Of a stretch of DNA of 64,000 nucleotides, positions 35,650 to 44,576 are shown piece by piece. Where the stretch lies: positions 434,001-498,000 of the forward strand of contig NZ_FXAF01000003.1 in the NCBI RefSeq assembly GCF_900177415.1, written 5' to 3'. Both the position numbers and the translations under genes were made by a program. Under the pieces are notes generated by a model that saw only the letters and a program-made list of their open reading frames with translations, was not told the origin of the DNA and did no database searches. Each line of letters starts with the position of its first letter. Position 1 is the stretch's first letter. The DNA is from Xaviernesmea oryzae. Its GTDB lineage: Bacteria > Pseudomonadota > Alphaproteobacteria > Rhizobiales > Rhizobiaceae.

Positions 35650-36072
35650 CGTCAGTATCCCCCAAACGGCAACTTCGGCCAGGAGGCGGAAGAGCGCGGA
35701 TTCGTCCAACACTCATGCAAGAGTGATCGCCGATGACGATATAAAATCCACTAACTTTATCGAGATACTGGATTTCTAAAGCTCCGCGCATTGCTGAAAA
35801 AAGCTACGCGATTTCCGATGGTCTTGGAGAATTTTTCACATCGGCGGCTGGTGGGAGACCGCTTTCCAAAAATTCATCCTAATCTCCCGAAAACCGGCGA
35901 AATCGGACGGAGCGAACGAAATTGCTCCGGAACCGCCATCCGGAAAAATCCCATCTCAAAATTGTTCCTCAAAACGCAATCTATAATGTCTATTGGATAA
36001 CTGGAGTAATTTAAGTTCGTGCATGGTCGCCCGACCGAAACTTGGGCTTTCGCTGCCTTCCAGGAGCTCTTC
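35650..36072. other. AT-rich divergent intergenic region
   Basis: No gene seen in these 423 nt. The region is clearly more AT-rich than its neighbours and should hold the divergent promoters for the binding protein (minus) and the SsuD-like gene (plus). A TATAAT hexamer at 35982-35987 could be a -10 for the plus-strand gene; no well-spaced -35 is evident. Confidence 0.5.
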
Positions 36073-37173
36073 ATGCAATCCGAATTCATCGGCCATACCT
36101 CCAACCGCGAGGGATCCGACATCGTCCCCGCCAGCGGTCCGGTCATAGACAAGGCCTATATCCGCAGGCATGTGCAGGCTGCGGAAGCCGCAGGGATCGA
36201 TCGCCTGCTGATCGGCCAGTTCGCGCAATGGCCCGACAACAACCAGATCGCGGCCTATGTCTTCAGCCAGACGGAAAGGATCGGTGCGCTGCTTGCCCAT
36301 CGGCCCGGCCTGATGACCCCGACGCTCGGCGCACGGCAGCTCGCGACCCTCGACCAGTTCTCCGAGGGGCGCCTGTGGGTGCATATCATCACCGGCGGCT
36401 CGGATGCCGACCAGGCCCGCGATGGCGATTTCGAGGACCACGACACCCGCTACGCCCGCACCGACGAATACCTGGCCGTGCTGAAGAAGGTCTGGGAAAG
36501 CGATGAGCCCTTCGACCATGAAGGCCGTTTCTACAAGTTCAAGGGCGCATTCAGCCAGGTGAAACCGTTCCAGAAGCCGCGCATCCCGATCTCCTTCGGC
36601 GGTTCTTCCGATGCGGCCATCGCGGTGGCCGGCAAGCACGCCGATATCTATGCGCTCTGGGGTGAGCCGCTGGACGGCGCGCGCGAGACGATCGCCAAGG
36701 TGCGCGCCGCAGCCACCGCCAACGGCCGTTCGCCCCATGACATCCGCTTCACCCTCGCCTTCCGCACCGTCGTCGCCGAGACCGAGGACGCAGCTTGGGA
36801 GAAGGCCGCCGACATCCTCCGGAAGGTGAAATCGCAGGTCGCCCGCTCGGCCGGCGGCAACGGCGAGAAACTGCCCTCGAATACCGGTTCGGTGCGGCTG
36901 CGCGAGGCCGCCAGTCGCGGCAAGGTTCTCGACAAGCGGCTGTGGACCGAAGTGGCGGAGGCAAGCGGCGCCGGCGGCAATTCCACCGCGCTCGTCGGCA
37001 CGCCGGAGCAGATCGCCGAGGCCATCCTCGATTATTACGATGCCGGCGTCTCCAACTTCCTCGTGCGCGGCTTCTACCCGACCGAGGATACCGTCACCTA
37101 CGGGCGGGACGTGGTGCCGCTCGTCAAAGCCGGAATTGCAGAACGGGAAGCCAGAAAGGTGGCCGCAGAATGA
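36073..37173 (+). CDS. FMN-dependent alkanesulfonate monooxygenase-like protein (SsuD family)
   Basis: A 366-residue luciferase-fold monooxygenase. AAEAAGIDRLLIGQF, PTLGARQLATLDQFSEGRLWVHIITGGSDADQARDGD (about residues 85-122) and FGGSSDAAIAVAGKHADIYALWGEPL match SsuD, which splits sulfonates into sulfite and an aldehyde using FMNH2. AGGAG lies 6 nt before the ATG at 36073, better than a start at 36019. The stop overlaps an amidohydrolase gene by 4 nt. No SsuE-type FMN reductase was seen in the window. Confidence 0.88.
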   Translation: MQSEFIGHTSNREGSDIVPASGPVIDKAYIRRHVQAAEAAGIDRLLIGQFAQWPDNNQIAAYVFSQTERIGALLAHRPGLMTPTLGARQLATLDQFSEGRLWVHIITGGSDADQARDGDFEDHDTRYARTDEYLAVLKKVWESDEPFDHEGRFYKFKGAFSQVKPFQKPRIPISFGGSSDAAIAVAGKHADIYALWGEPLDGARETIAKVRAAATANGRSPHDIRFTLAFRTVVAETEDAAWEKAADILRKVKSQVARSAGGNGEKLPSNTGSVRLREAASRGKVLDKRLWTEVAEASGAGGNSTALVGTPEQIAEAILDYYDAGVSNFLVRGFYPTEDTVTYGRDVVPLVKAGIAEREARKVAAE

Positions 37174-38123
37174 CAACACCGCTCGATATCGTCGACGTTC
37201 ATACGCATCTGTGGCCGCCGGCCTGGGGACCGGGGGGCAAATATGCCAAGCCCGCCAGCGGCTTCGCGCCAGAGATCTACCGCAAGATCACCACCCCCGA
37301 GGCTCTCGTGGAAGAGTTCGAGGCGGCCGGCGTGCAGCTTTCGATCGTCACGGCGACGATCGAAAGCCTGTTCGGCGCGGAAGGCCCGGTGAACTTTGCG
37401 GCCATACGCGAAGCCAACGACTGGCTGGCCACGCTTTCCCGCGATCACCGGACACTTGCCGGCTTCGGCGTGACCGATGCCTTCGCAGGGGAGGAAGGAG
37501 CCCGCGAGGCGGAGCGCGCGATCGGCGAACTCGGCCTGTCGGGGCTGGTGATCGATTCCTCACGCGACGGAAAATTCCTCGCCGACGCATCGGTCAGACC
37601 GACGCTCGAAGTGGCCGCGCACTACAGGGTGCCGGTCTTCGTGCATCCGGTCGCCCACCCGAATTCGCAGGTGCTGATCGCGGGTGCCGGCATGCTCGGA
37701 AACTCGCTCGGACGGGGCCTGATGAACGGCGTGGCCTTCCTCTCCGTCATCCAGTCGCCGCTGCTCGACGAACTGCCGGACCTCCACCTCATCTTCGCAA
37801 CCCTTGGGCTGGGCGCGATCGTGCAGGCCGCCCGCGGCGGAATTTACGGCCGCGCCGAGCGGGCGGCGGGCAAACGCCCCAACATCTATTTCGATACGAT
37901 GGGGCACGATCCGGCGATCATCCGCACGCTGACCGGCTTCTTCGGTGCCGAACGCGTGCTGGCCGGCACCGATTGGCCCATCCTCGCCGCTCTCGACCAG
38001 AAGAACCTGGCTGCGAGCCTCGCCGAAGCGGGCCTGAACGATGCGGAAGCCCGCCTGGTGGCGGGCGGCAATGCCCGGCGGCTCCTCGGCTTGCGGGAAG
38101 CGCAGGCGCAAGCGGCGGAGTAG
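37170..38123 (+). CDS. Amidohydrolase, ACMSD-like TIM-barrel family
   Basis: A 317-residue metal-dependent hydrolase or decarboxylase of the amidohydrolase_2 family. The metal motif is VDVHTHLWP (about residues 8-16), followed by VFVHPVAHP (about 154), DTMGHDP and the terminal Asp in LAGTDWPIL (about 271). It is coupled to the SsuD-like gene by a 4-nt overlap, so it may process the product of that oxidation. A strong terminator lies 13 nt after the stop. Substrate unknown. Confidence 0.88.
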   Translation: MTTPLDIVDVHTHLWPPAWGPGGKYAKPASGFAPEIYRKITTPEALVEEFEAAGVQLSIVTATIESLFGAEGPVNFAAIREANDWLATLSRDHRTLAGFGVTDAFAGEEGAREAERAIGELGLSGLVIDSSRDGKFLADASVRPTLEVAAHYRVPVFVHPVAHPNSQVLIAGAGMLGNSLGRGLMNGVAFLSVIQSPLLDELPDLHLIFATLGLGAIVQAARGGIYGRAERAAGKRPNIYFDTMGHDPAIIRTLTGFFGAERVLAGTDWPILAALDQKNLAASLAEAGLNDAEARLVAGGNARRLLGLREAQAQAAE

Positions 38124-38136
38124 ACTGCCCAACGAG

Positions 38137-38166
38137 AAAGGCCCCGACCGAAAATCGGGGCCTTTT
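38137..38166 (+). terminator. Rho-independent terminator after the amidohydrolase gene
   Basis: AAGGCCCCGA and TCGGGGCCTT form a stem around a short ccgaaaa loop, ending in TTTT. It separates the plus-strand pair from the convergent aldo/keto reductase and could work in both directions. Confidence 0.85.
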
Positions 38167-38209
38167 CGTCGACGGAAAAGACCCGGCCTCGCGGCCGGGC
38201 AAACTTCAA

Positions 38210-39271
38210 TCAGGCCACACGCTGCGGACGGGCGAGCGGGATAACCTGTGCCTCAGCAGCCGCCGAACGCGGTACGCGGCCTTCGACCGGATGGCCTGGA
38301 TCGGTAAAGCCGGGCGTCGAGGGATGGCCGGTCGCGACCAGCCGATCGACGAGTGCCTCGTCTTCCGCGTCCAGCTTCACGTCGAGGGCACGGATGTAAG
38401 CGTCCCATTGCTCTTCGGTACGGGGGCCGGCGATCGCCGAGGTGATCAGCCGGTTGTTCAGCACCCAGGCGAGCGCGAAATCGGCGGCGGCGATGCCCCT
38501 GGCCTCCGCATGCGCGGCGATCTGCTTTGCGATGGCGATCGATTCCTCACGGAACTCCACGTCGTGCATGCGCTTGTCGCCGCGGCCGGCGCGGGTATCG
38601 GCGGCCGGCGCCTCGCCGACGTTGTATTTGCCGGTCAAGACGCCACGCGCCAGCGGGCTATAGGAGACGACACCGAGACCATAGGCGGCCGCGGCCGGCA
38701 GCTGCTCGGCTTCGGCCGTGCGGTTGACGATGTTGTAGAGCGGCTGGCTGGCGATCGGCCGGTCGATGCCGAGCTGGTCGGCAAGATGGGCAACCTCCGC
38801 GATGCGCCAGCCACGGAAATTCGAGACGCCGAAATAGCGCAGCTTTCCGGCCTTGATCAGGTCGGCGATCGCCCGCACCGGCTCCTCCAGCGGCGCATCG
38901 AAGACGGCGCGGTGGAAGTAGAGGATGTCGATGTAGTCGGTATCGAGATTGCGCAGCGAATTCTCCACCGTCTGGTAGACCCATTTGCGGGAATAGCCGC
39001 CGAGGTTCGGCCCCTTGTTGTGAGAATTGACGAACTTGGTCGCCACGACCCAGCTGTCGCGGTTCTTCTTGATGCCCCGGCCGACCACCTGCTCCGACTT
39101 GCCGTCGTGATAGACGTCGGCGGTATCGATGAAATTGATGCCCTGGTCGCGTGCCTTGTCGATGATGCGGAATGCGACATCGTCAGGCGTCTGGTTGCCG
39201 AACATCATGGCCCCCAGCGTCAGCGGCGACACCTTGAGGGCACTGCGGCCCAGATAGCGATACTCAACCAT
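38210..39271 (-). CDS. Aldo/keto reductase
   Basis: A 353-residue NADPH-dependent oxidoreductase of the YajO/Tas-type subfamily. The catalytic tetrad is visible: D49 and Y54 in FIDTADVYHDGKSE, K79 in VVATKF and H120 in DILYFHR. The NADPH-binding segment RPIASQPLYN and C-terminal SAIAGPRTEEQW are present. It is the last gene of the dppBCDF-type operon (19 nt after the final ATPase gene). It could reduce an aldehyde released from the imported compound. Confidence 0.9.
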   Translation of the reverse strand: MVEYRYLGRSALKVSPLTLGAMMFGNQTPDDVAFRIIDKARDQGINFIDTADVYHDGKSEQVVGRGIKKNRDSWVVATKFVNSHNKGPNLGGYSRKWVYQTVENSLRNLDTDYIDILYFHRAVFDAPLEEPVRAIADLIKAGKLRYFGVSNFRGWRIAEVAHLADQLGIDRPIASQPLYNIVNRTAEAEQLPAAAAYGLGVVSYSPLARGVLTGKYNVGEAPAADTRAGRGDKRMHDVEFREESIAIAKQIAAHAEARGIAAADFALAWVLNNRLITSAIAGPRTEEQWDAYIRALDVKLDAEDEALVDRLVATGHPSTPGFTDPGHPVEGRVPRSAAAEAQVIPLARPQRVA

Positions 39272-39290
39272 TTGAAAACTCCCTGGTCAT

Positions 39291-40235
39291 TCAGTTGATA
39301 GTGTCCGCGAAATGGCACGCGACCTGATGGCCGGGCGCAATGGAACGGAATTCGGGCTCCTCGGCGCGACAGAGATCCGTCGCGAGCGGGCAGCGGGTAT
39401 GGAACCGGCAGCCCGATGGAATATCGCTCGGGCTCGGCAGGTCGCCGCCGAGCGGGGCTGCCTGGCGTGGCCTTGCCGGATCGGGCACCGCCTCCATCAG
39501 CGCCCGCGTATAGGGATGCCGCGGATCGGACCAGAGCGTGGCATTGTCGGCGCTTTCCACGATCCGCCCGAGATACATGACCATAACCCGGTCGGCGAAA
39601 TAGCGCACCACGGAAAGATCGTGGCTGATGAAAAGATAGGAAAGGCCGAACTCCTTCTTCATCTCGACCAGCAGGTTGAGGATCTGCGCCTGGATGGAGA
39701 GGTCGAGCGCCGAGACGGGCTCGTCGCAGACGATCAGTTCCGGGTTGAGAAGCAGGGCGCGGGCGATGCCGATGCGCTGCCGCTGGCCGCCGGAGAATTC
39801 GTGCGGGTAGCGATTGATGGAATCGGCCGGCAGCCCGACCTTGGCAACGATGTCGCCGACGATCCGCCGCCGCTTGGCGCGATCCCCCGCCTTGTGCACG
39901 GCGAGTGGCGCCTCCAGGATCTCGCCGATCGTCTGGCGCGGATTGAGGGAAGCGAACGGATCCTGAAAGATCATCTGGATCGACTTGCGGACGTTCCGCA
40001 ACCGCCGCTGGTCGAGGACAGTTATATCCTCTCCCTTGAATTCGATCCTGCCGTCGGTCGGATCGACCAGCCTGAGCACCGTCTTGCCGAGCGTGGATTT
40101 GCCGCAGCCGCTTTCGCCGACAAGGCCGACCGTCTCGCCCCGTTCGACCACCAGATCGACGCCGTCGACTGCCCGCAACACGCCGTCGCGGCTCTTGTAA
40201 TGGGTCTTGAGGTCAGAGACTGAGAGCAGCGGCAT
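39291..40235 (-). CDS. Oligopeptide-type ABC transporter ATP-binding protein, DppF/OppF type
   Basis: A 314-residue ATPase. Walker A GESGCGKSTLGKT (about residues 42-54), signature FSGGQRQRIGIARAL, Walker B LIVCDEPVSALD and switch His in FISHDLSVV. The C-terminal DppF extension has GCRFHTRCPLATDLC, a Cys-rich motif that can hold an iron-sulfur cluster in this family. Start at 40235 (MPLLSV); it overlaps the DppD-type gene by 23 nt. It pairs with DppD as the heterodimeric motor. Confidence 0.92.
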   Translation of the reverse strand: MPLLSVSDLKTHYKSRDGVLRAVDGVDLVVERGETVGLVGESGCGKSTLGKTVLRLVDPTDGRIEFKGEDITVLDQRRLRNVRKSIQMIFQDPFASLNPRQTIGEILEAPLAVHKAGDRAKRRRIVGDIVAKVGLPADSINRYPHEFSGGQRQRIGIARALLLNPELIVCDEPVSALDLSIQAQILNLLVEMKKEFGLSYLFISHDLSVVRYFADRVMVMYLGRIVESADNATLWSDPRHPYTRALMEAVPDPARPRQAAPLGGDLPSPSDIPSGCRFHTRCPLATDLCRAEEPEFRSIAPGHQVACHFADTIN

Positions 40236-41211
40236 GCGGCACGGCCTTGATGGGAGAAGTGAAGGGACAGGCGACCAGGCGGTCCGGAGCCGGAACGGTG
40301 AGCTGCGGGACATGATGGCCGCAGCTCGCACGCGCTTGCGCGCATCGCGGCCGGAAAGGACAGCCCGCCTCGCCGGCGGCGGAGACGATCGAGCCGGGAA
40401 TTTCGCTGAGCGCACCGTCGCGATAGTGAAAATCGTTCTTCAGCCGCGGCGAGGCCGCGAGCAGACCGCGCGTATAGGGATGCAGCGGATTGTTGAAGAG
40501 GTCGCCGGGCAGCGCCTGCTCGACCTTGCGGCCGGCATACATGACGACCACCTTGTCGGCCCATTGCGCCACCACGCCGAGATCGTGCGTGATGAGGACC
40601 ACGGCCATCTGCAGCTCGCGCCTCAACGTGTCGAGCAGGTCGAGCACCTGCGCCTGGATGGTGACGTCGAGCGCCGTCGTCGGTTCGTCGGCGATCAGGA
40701 GCTTCGGCTTGCAGGCGACGGCGATCGCGATCATCACGCGCTGCCGCATGCCGCCGGAGAGCTGGTGCGGATAATCGTCCACCCGCTTTTCCGGCGCCGG
40801 GATGCGCACCAGCTTCAGGAGCTCGACCGCCCGCTCGCTCGCCGCCCTGCCCGACAGCCTCTCGTGAACCTTCAGCACTTCGGCGATCTGCCGGCCGATG
40901 GTCATCACCGGATTGAGGCTGGTCATCGGCTCCTGGAAGATCATCGCGATGTCGCGCCCGCGCAGGTGCCGCATCTCGCGCGCGTCGAGCTTCAGGAGGT
41001 CGCGCCCGCCAAAGGCGATACGACCGCTGGCCACCTTCGCCGCGCGTGGCAGAAGTTGCATCAGCGCCAGCGCGGTGAGCGACTTTCCGGACCCGGATTC
41101 GCCGACGATTGCCAGCGTCTCGCCCTGCCCGATGTCGAAGGAGAGATCGCGGACGGGTTCTGCGCGCGGAAAGCGGATGGTGAGATTGTCGACCTGAAGA
41201 AGCGGTGCCAT
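40213..41211 (-). CDS. Oligopeptide-type ABC transporter ATP-binding protein, DppD/OppD type
   Basis: A 332-residue ATPase. Walker [11 protein letters not shown] (about residues 36-45), the DppD-type [22 protein letters not shown] region, signature [17 protein letters not shown], Walker [13 protein letters not shown] and switch His in LITHDLGVV. The C-terminal CPFRPRC...C motif is present. It starts 3 nt after the permease gene and overlaps the DppF-type gene. Confidence 0.92.
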   Translation of the reverse strand: MAPLLQVDNLTIRFPRAEPVRDLSFDIGQGETLAIVGESGSGKSLTALALMQLLPRAAKVASGRIAFGGRDLLKLDAREMRHLRGRDIAMIFQEPMTSLNPVMTIGRQIAEVLKVHERLSGRAASERAVELLKLVRIPAPEKRVDDYPHQLSGGMRQRVMIAIAVACKPKLLIADEPTTALDVTIQAQVLDLLDTLRRELQMAVVLITHDLGVVAQWADKVVVMYAGRKVEQALPGDLFNNPLHPYTRGLLAASPRLKNDFHYRDGALSEIPGSIVSAAGEAGCPFRPRCAQARASCGHHVPQLTVPAPDRLVACPFTSPIKAVPHAAALSL

Positions 41212-41214
41212 GGG

Positions 41215-42219
41215 TCAGCGGTCCTGCGAGAAGCGAGGGTTGAGGGCATCGTTGAGCCCGTCGCCGATGAGGTTGAGGGCAAGCACCGTGAAGACGATCG
41301 CGAGTCCCGGCAGCGCGGTGAGATACCATGCGGTGCGGACGAGCTCGCGCCCGGTGCCGATCATCGAGCCCCAGCTCACCACGTTGGGATCGCCGAGCCC
41401 CATGAAGGACAGCGCCGATTCCATCAGGATCGCGGTGGCGACCATGACCGACGACGTGACGATAATCGGCGGCAGCGCGTTCGGCAGGATCTCGCGGAAG
41501 ATGATGCGCATGTGGCCGTAACCGAGGCTGCGGGCGGCCATGACGAAATCCTTCTCGCGGATGGCGCGGAACTCGGCGCGCGTCAGCCGCGCCACCGTCG
41601 GCCACGAAATGACGGCGATCGCCAGCGTCACGGTCGTCGCGGAAGGCTGGGCGATCGCCACCAGCACGACGAGCAGCACGAAGCTCGGCAGCGTCTGGAA
41701 GATTTCGATCAGCCGCACCAGCGCATCGTCGATCCAGCCGCCGAAATAACCGGCGACCGACCCGACCAGGACGCCGAAGGTGAGACCGAGGGCGGTTGCC
41801 GTCAGGCCGACGAAGAGCGAGATGCGGGAACCGTGCAATATGCCGGCCAGCACGTCGCGGCCAAGCGAATCCGTGCCGAGCGGAAAATCCGGATTCTGGC
41901 CCGGCCATAGGAAGGGCCGCCCCACCATGGAAAGAGGGTCGTCGGGATAAAGGATCGGCGCGATGAAGGCGATGATGATGACGAGCGCCAGAAACCCCGT
42001 ACCGAACAGGGCGTTCGGATTGGACAGGAAAACCTTGAGCGCCCGCCTGCCATTGGTGACGGCGACGGCCGAACTCGACTGCGAGCGCGCATCCGGCGCC
42101 TTCATGTTGGACCAGGCCGGATCCGCCGGAGAGGAAGGCGCGACCGGCTCCGCCTCGATCGGGGCGATCTGGCGCTCGGCCGCAACACCACGCAGCGTAC
42201 CGATATCGGTGGTGGACAT
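41215..42219 (-). CDS. Oligopeptide-type ABC transporter permease, DppC/OppC type
   Basis: A 334-residue permease. A long hydrophilic N-terminal tail (about 75 residues) is followed by the first helix, and HPLG-like GTDSLGRDVLAGILHGSRISL (about residues 130-150) is typical of DppC. The coupling loop is MAARSLGYGHMRIIFREILPN (about 230-250). The start overlaps the DppB-type stop by 1 nt (TGATG), implying coupled translation. Confidence 0.92.
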   Translation of the reverse strand: MSTTDIGTLRGVAAERQIAPIEAEPVAPSSPADPAWSNMKAPDARSQSSSAVAVTNGRRALKVFLSNPNALFGTGFLALVIIIAFIAPILYPDDPLSMVGRPFLWPGQNPDFPLGTDSLGRDVLAGILHGSRISLFVGLTATALGLTFGVLVGSVAGYFGGWIDDALVRLIEIFQTLPSFVLLVVLVAIAQPSATTVTLAIAVISWPTVARLTRAEFRAIREKDFVMAARSLGYGHMRIIFREILPNALPPIIVTSSVMVATAILMESALSFMGLGDPNVVSWGSMIGTGRELVRTAWYLTALPGLAIVFTVLALNLIGDGLNDALNPRFSQDR

Positions 42220-43205
42220 CAGCGGGCTCCAATACGGGGGTCGAGCCAGGCGTGGACGAGGTCCACGGCGGCATTGGCGATGATGACGAGAAGCGAGGAT
42301 AAAAGCAGGATGCCGAGCAGCACCGTGAAATCGCGGCCCATCACCGCCTCGAAGGCAAGCCGCCCGAGGCCGGGCCAGCTATAGACGGTCTCCACCACCA
42401 CGGCACCGCCGAGCATGCCGCCGATATGCATGCCGGCCATGGTGGTGATCGGGATCAGCGCATTGCGCAGGATATGCCGCGCCGTGACGCCGAAAGGTGT
42501 CAGGCCCTTCGCATAGGCCGTACGGACGAAATCCTGGTTCTTGACCTCGAGCATCGAGGCGCGCGTCAGCCGGGCATAGATCGCGACGTAAAAGAGCGCC
42601 AGGGAAGTTGCCGGCAGCACCATGTAGCGGGCCTTGTCGAGAAGCGCCGGCCAGCCGGTGAGCCGCGATCCGATGGTCGCCGCCCCGCCGCTTGGCAGCC
42701 AGCCGAGCTTGACGGAGAAGAAGACGATCAGCATCAGGCCGATCCAGAAGCTCGGGATCGAATAAAAGAGCAGCGAGAAGATCGACAAAAGCCGGTCGGG
42801 GATGCGGCCGGCAAAGGTCGCCATCAACGAACCGAGAATGACGCCGAGCAGAATGGCGATCAAAAGCGCCACCGCCATCAAGGTGAGCGTGCCCGGCAGG
42901 CGTTGCGCGATGAGATCGGCGACCGGCATGCCATAACGCGGCGAAAAGCCGAGGCTGAAATGCGCCAGGTTGTTGAGATAATGCCCCAACTGCACGAGCA
43001 CGGGATTGTCGAGCCCGAAGCGCGAGCGCAGCGCCGCCATGCTCTCCTCGGTCGCCGAACCCGCCTCGCCGGCCATCACGTCGGCGGCATCGCCGGGCGC
43101 GAGCTGGAGCAGGAAGAAATTCAGGATGACGATCCCGAGCACGGTCGGGATCGCCTGCAGCAAAGTGCGTCGCAGTGTTCGTCCAATTCTCACCAGCGCC
43201 GGCAT
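42219..43205 (-). CDS. Oligopeptide-type ABC transporter permease, DppB/OppB type
   Basis: A 328-residue permease and the first gene of the dppBCDF-AKR operon. The first helix (AIPTVLGIVILNFFLLQLAPGDAA) and LGFSPRYGMPVADLIAQRLPGTL (about 92-115) are classic for DppB; the coupling loop is RTAYAKGLTPFGVTARHILRNALIP. No binding-protein gene lies in this operon; the family-5 proteins at 34033 and 54730 are the local candidates. It is divergent from the desulfinase-like operon across 318 nt, so the two may be regulated together. Confidence 0.92.
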   Translation of the reverse strand: MPALVRIGRTLRRTLLQAIPTVLGIVILNFFLLQLAPGDAADVMAGEAGSATEESMAALRSRFGLDNPVLVQLGHYLNNLAHFSLGFSPRYGMPVADLIAQRLPGTLTLMAVALLIAILLGVILGSLMATFAGRIPDRLLSIFSLLFYSIPSFWIGLMLIVFFSVKLGWLPSGGAATIGSRLTGWPALLDKARYMVLPATSLALFYVAIYARLTRASMLEVKNQDFVRTAYAKGLTPFGVTARHILRNALIPITTMAGMHIGGMLGGAVVVETVYSWPGLGRLAFEAVMGRDFTVLLGILLLSSLLVIIANAAVDLVHAWLDPRIGAR

Positions 43206-43329
43206 GGATGTCGTCTCTTCACTTCAACAATTCGCCCGAACGGTTCCTGGGGATCGCGAACCGAAACCCTCGGCGCTTGCGATCAGTCGGGCGTCCAATG
43301 ATTTTGATAGTTGACTAATTCTATAGGCT

Positions 43330-43357
43330 TTGTCAAACCTGTTTTGGTAAATATAAC
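43330..43357 (+). promoter_or_regulatory. Candidate promoter of the desulfurisation operon
   Basis: TTGTCA (43330-43335) and TATAAC (43352-43357) are spaced 16 nt and point toward the first desulfinase-like gene at 43524. They lie in the AT-rich 318-nt divergent region 43206-43523, which holds no gene. Confidence 0.45.
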
Positions 43358-43387
43358 CTGATATATGCCAATTTCAGAAATCAGGTT
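43355..43387. promoter_or_regulatory. Inverted repeat overlapping the candidate -10
   Basis: AACCTGAT (43355-43362) and ATCAGGTT (43380-43387) are perfect 8-bp arms separated by 17 nt. The left arm overlaps the candidate -10 hexamer, a position suited to a repressor site. The regulator is unknown. Confidence 0.45.
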
Positions 43388-43523
43388 CCGTTAGAAACCG
43401 ATTTTTGCAAGAAGGAAGAAACGATTTACCAATTTCCCTTCGACGCGCGCAACAAACGCGTTCCAAAGCGGTGATTGGCGAAAAAGGCTTCCGGGGATGT
43501 GCCGCAAAGGCAGGAGAGGACCT

Positions 43524-44564
43524 ATGACGCTCAGAAACACGATCTCGCAGATCTGGTATACCCGCTGCCCCGTGCCCACCCCCGTCGGCCTGGCCACCCA
43601 GCTCGGCCTGCTCGATGAGGCCTTTGCAAAAGAGGGCATCACGCTCAATTCGATCATCGACAGCAAGGACCGGGCGATCCGATCCAGCCATTTCGATCAT
43701 CACCTGCAGTATTCGTTCCGCCACGGCGGCAATGTCCCGCCGATCCGAGCGCGCTCGGAAGGCAATCCGACCCGGCTTGCCGGCATCACCTGGACCGACG
43801 AATTCCAGGCGATCGTCACGCTGCCGCAAACCGGCATCAAGACGACGCGCGATCTCCTCGGCCGCCGCTTCGGCATCGCGCGCCGCCCGCCCGGCATCGT
43901 CGATTTCATGGCCGCGACGGCGCTGAAGGGCCTCGTCTCCGCCCTGTCGCTCGAGGGACTGACGCATAAGGATGTCGAGATCGTCGATATTCCGCTGCCC
44001 GACTCCGTGCTCGACAACCGTGAAGGCCCACAACTCTACGGGCTTCGCAACCGGCAGGCCTATGGTCCCGAAATCGCAGCCCTGCTGCGTGGCGAAGTGG
44101 ACGCGATCTACGTAAAAGGCACGCCCGGCATCAACGTCGCCAATCTCTTCGCCACCCATACGGTCAGCGAATTCGGCTTCCACCCCGATCCGAAGATCCG
44201 CATCAACTCGGGTTCCCCGCGCATTCTGACCGTCGACGAGCGGCTGGCGGAGGACCGGCCGGATCTCGTGGCAAAGCTCATCGAAACCCTGAAGAAGGCG
44301 AGCGCCTGGGCGGAAAGCCATCCGGACGAGGTACGCCGTTTCGTCGCCCGCGAAGTCGGCGCATCGGAGGAAGTGGTCGCGGCCGCCAATGGCCCGGATC
44401 TTCATCGGCATCTTGGTATCGGGCTCGAACCGGAATTGGTCGACGCCATCGGCCATTACAAGGATTTCCTGCACGAATGGGGCTTCCTTGCATCGAATTT
44501 CGATATCGGGGAATGGATCGACCGCCGTCCCTGGGCGCTTATCGAAACTCCCGCCGCCGCCTGA
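43524..44564 (+). CDS. DszB-like sulfinate desulfinase (SsuA/NMT1 fold, no signal peptide), copy 1
   Basis: A 346-residue protein with the fold of ABC sulfonate-binding proteins but no signal peptide, so cytoplasmic. It keeps the catalytic triad of DszB (2'-hydroxybiphenyl-2-sulfinate desulfinase, C27-H60-R70): WYTRCPVPTP gives C15, and SHFDHHLQYSFRHGGNVPPI gives H56 and R66, with the same 10-residue His-Arg spacing and the following Gly-Gly and Pro-Pro. DszB removes sulfite from an aromatic sulfinate. Automatic annotation would probably say 'ABC substrate-binding protein'. AGGAGAGG precedes the ATG at 43524. The DszC-like gene follows after 12 nt. Confidence 0.8.
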   Translation: MTLRNTISQIWYTRCPVPTPVGLATQLGLLDEAFAKEGITLNSIIDSKDRAIRSSHFDHHLQYSFRHGGNVPPIRARSEGNPTRLAGITWTDEFQAIVTLPQTGIKTTRDLLGRRFGIARRPPGIVDFMAATALKGLVSALSLEGLTHKDVEIVDIPLPDSVLDNREGPQLYGLRNRQAYGPEIAALLRGEVDAIYVKGTPGINVANLFATHTVSEFGFHPDPKIRINSGSPRILTVDERLAEDRPDLVAKLIETLKKASAWAESHPDEVRRFVAREVGASEEVVAAANGPDLHRHLGIGLEPELVDAIGHYKDFLHEWGFLASNFDIGEWIDRRPWALIETPAAA

Positions 44565-44576
44565 CCGGAGAGCCCG

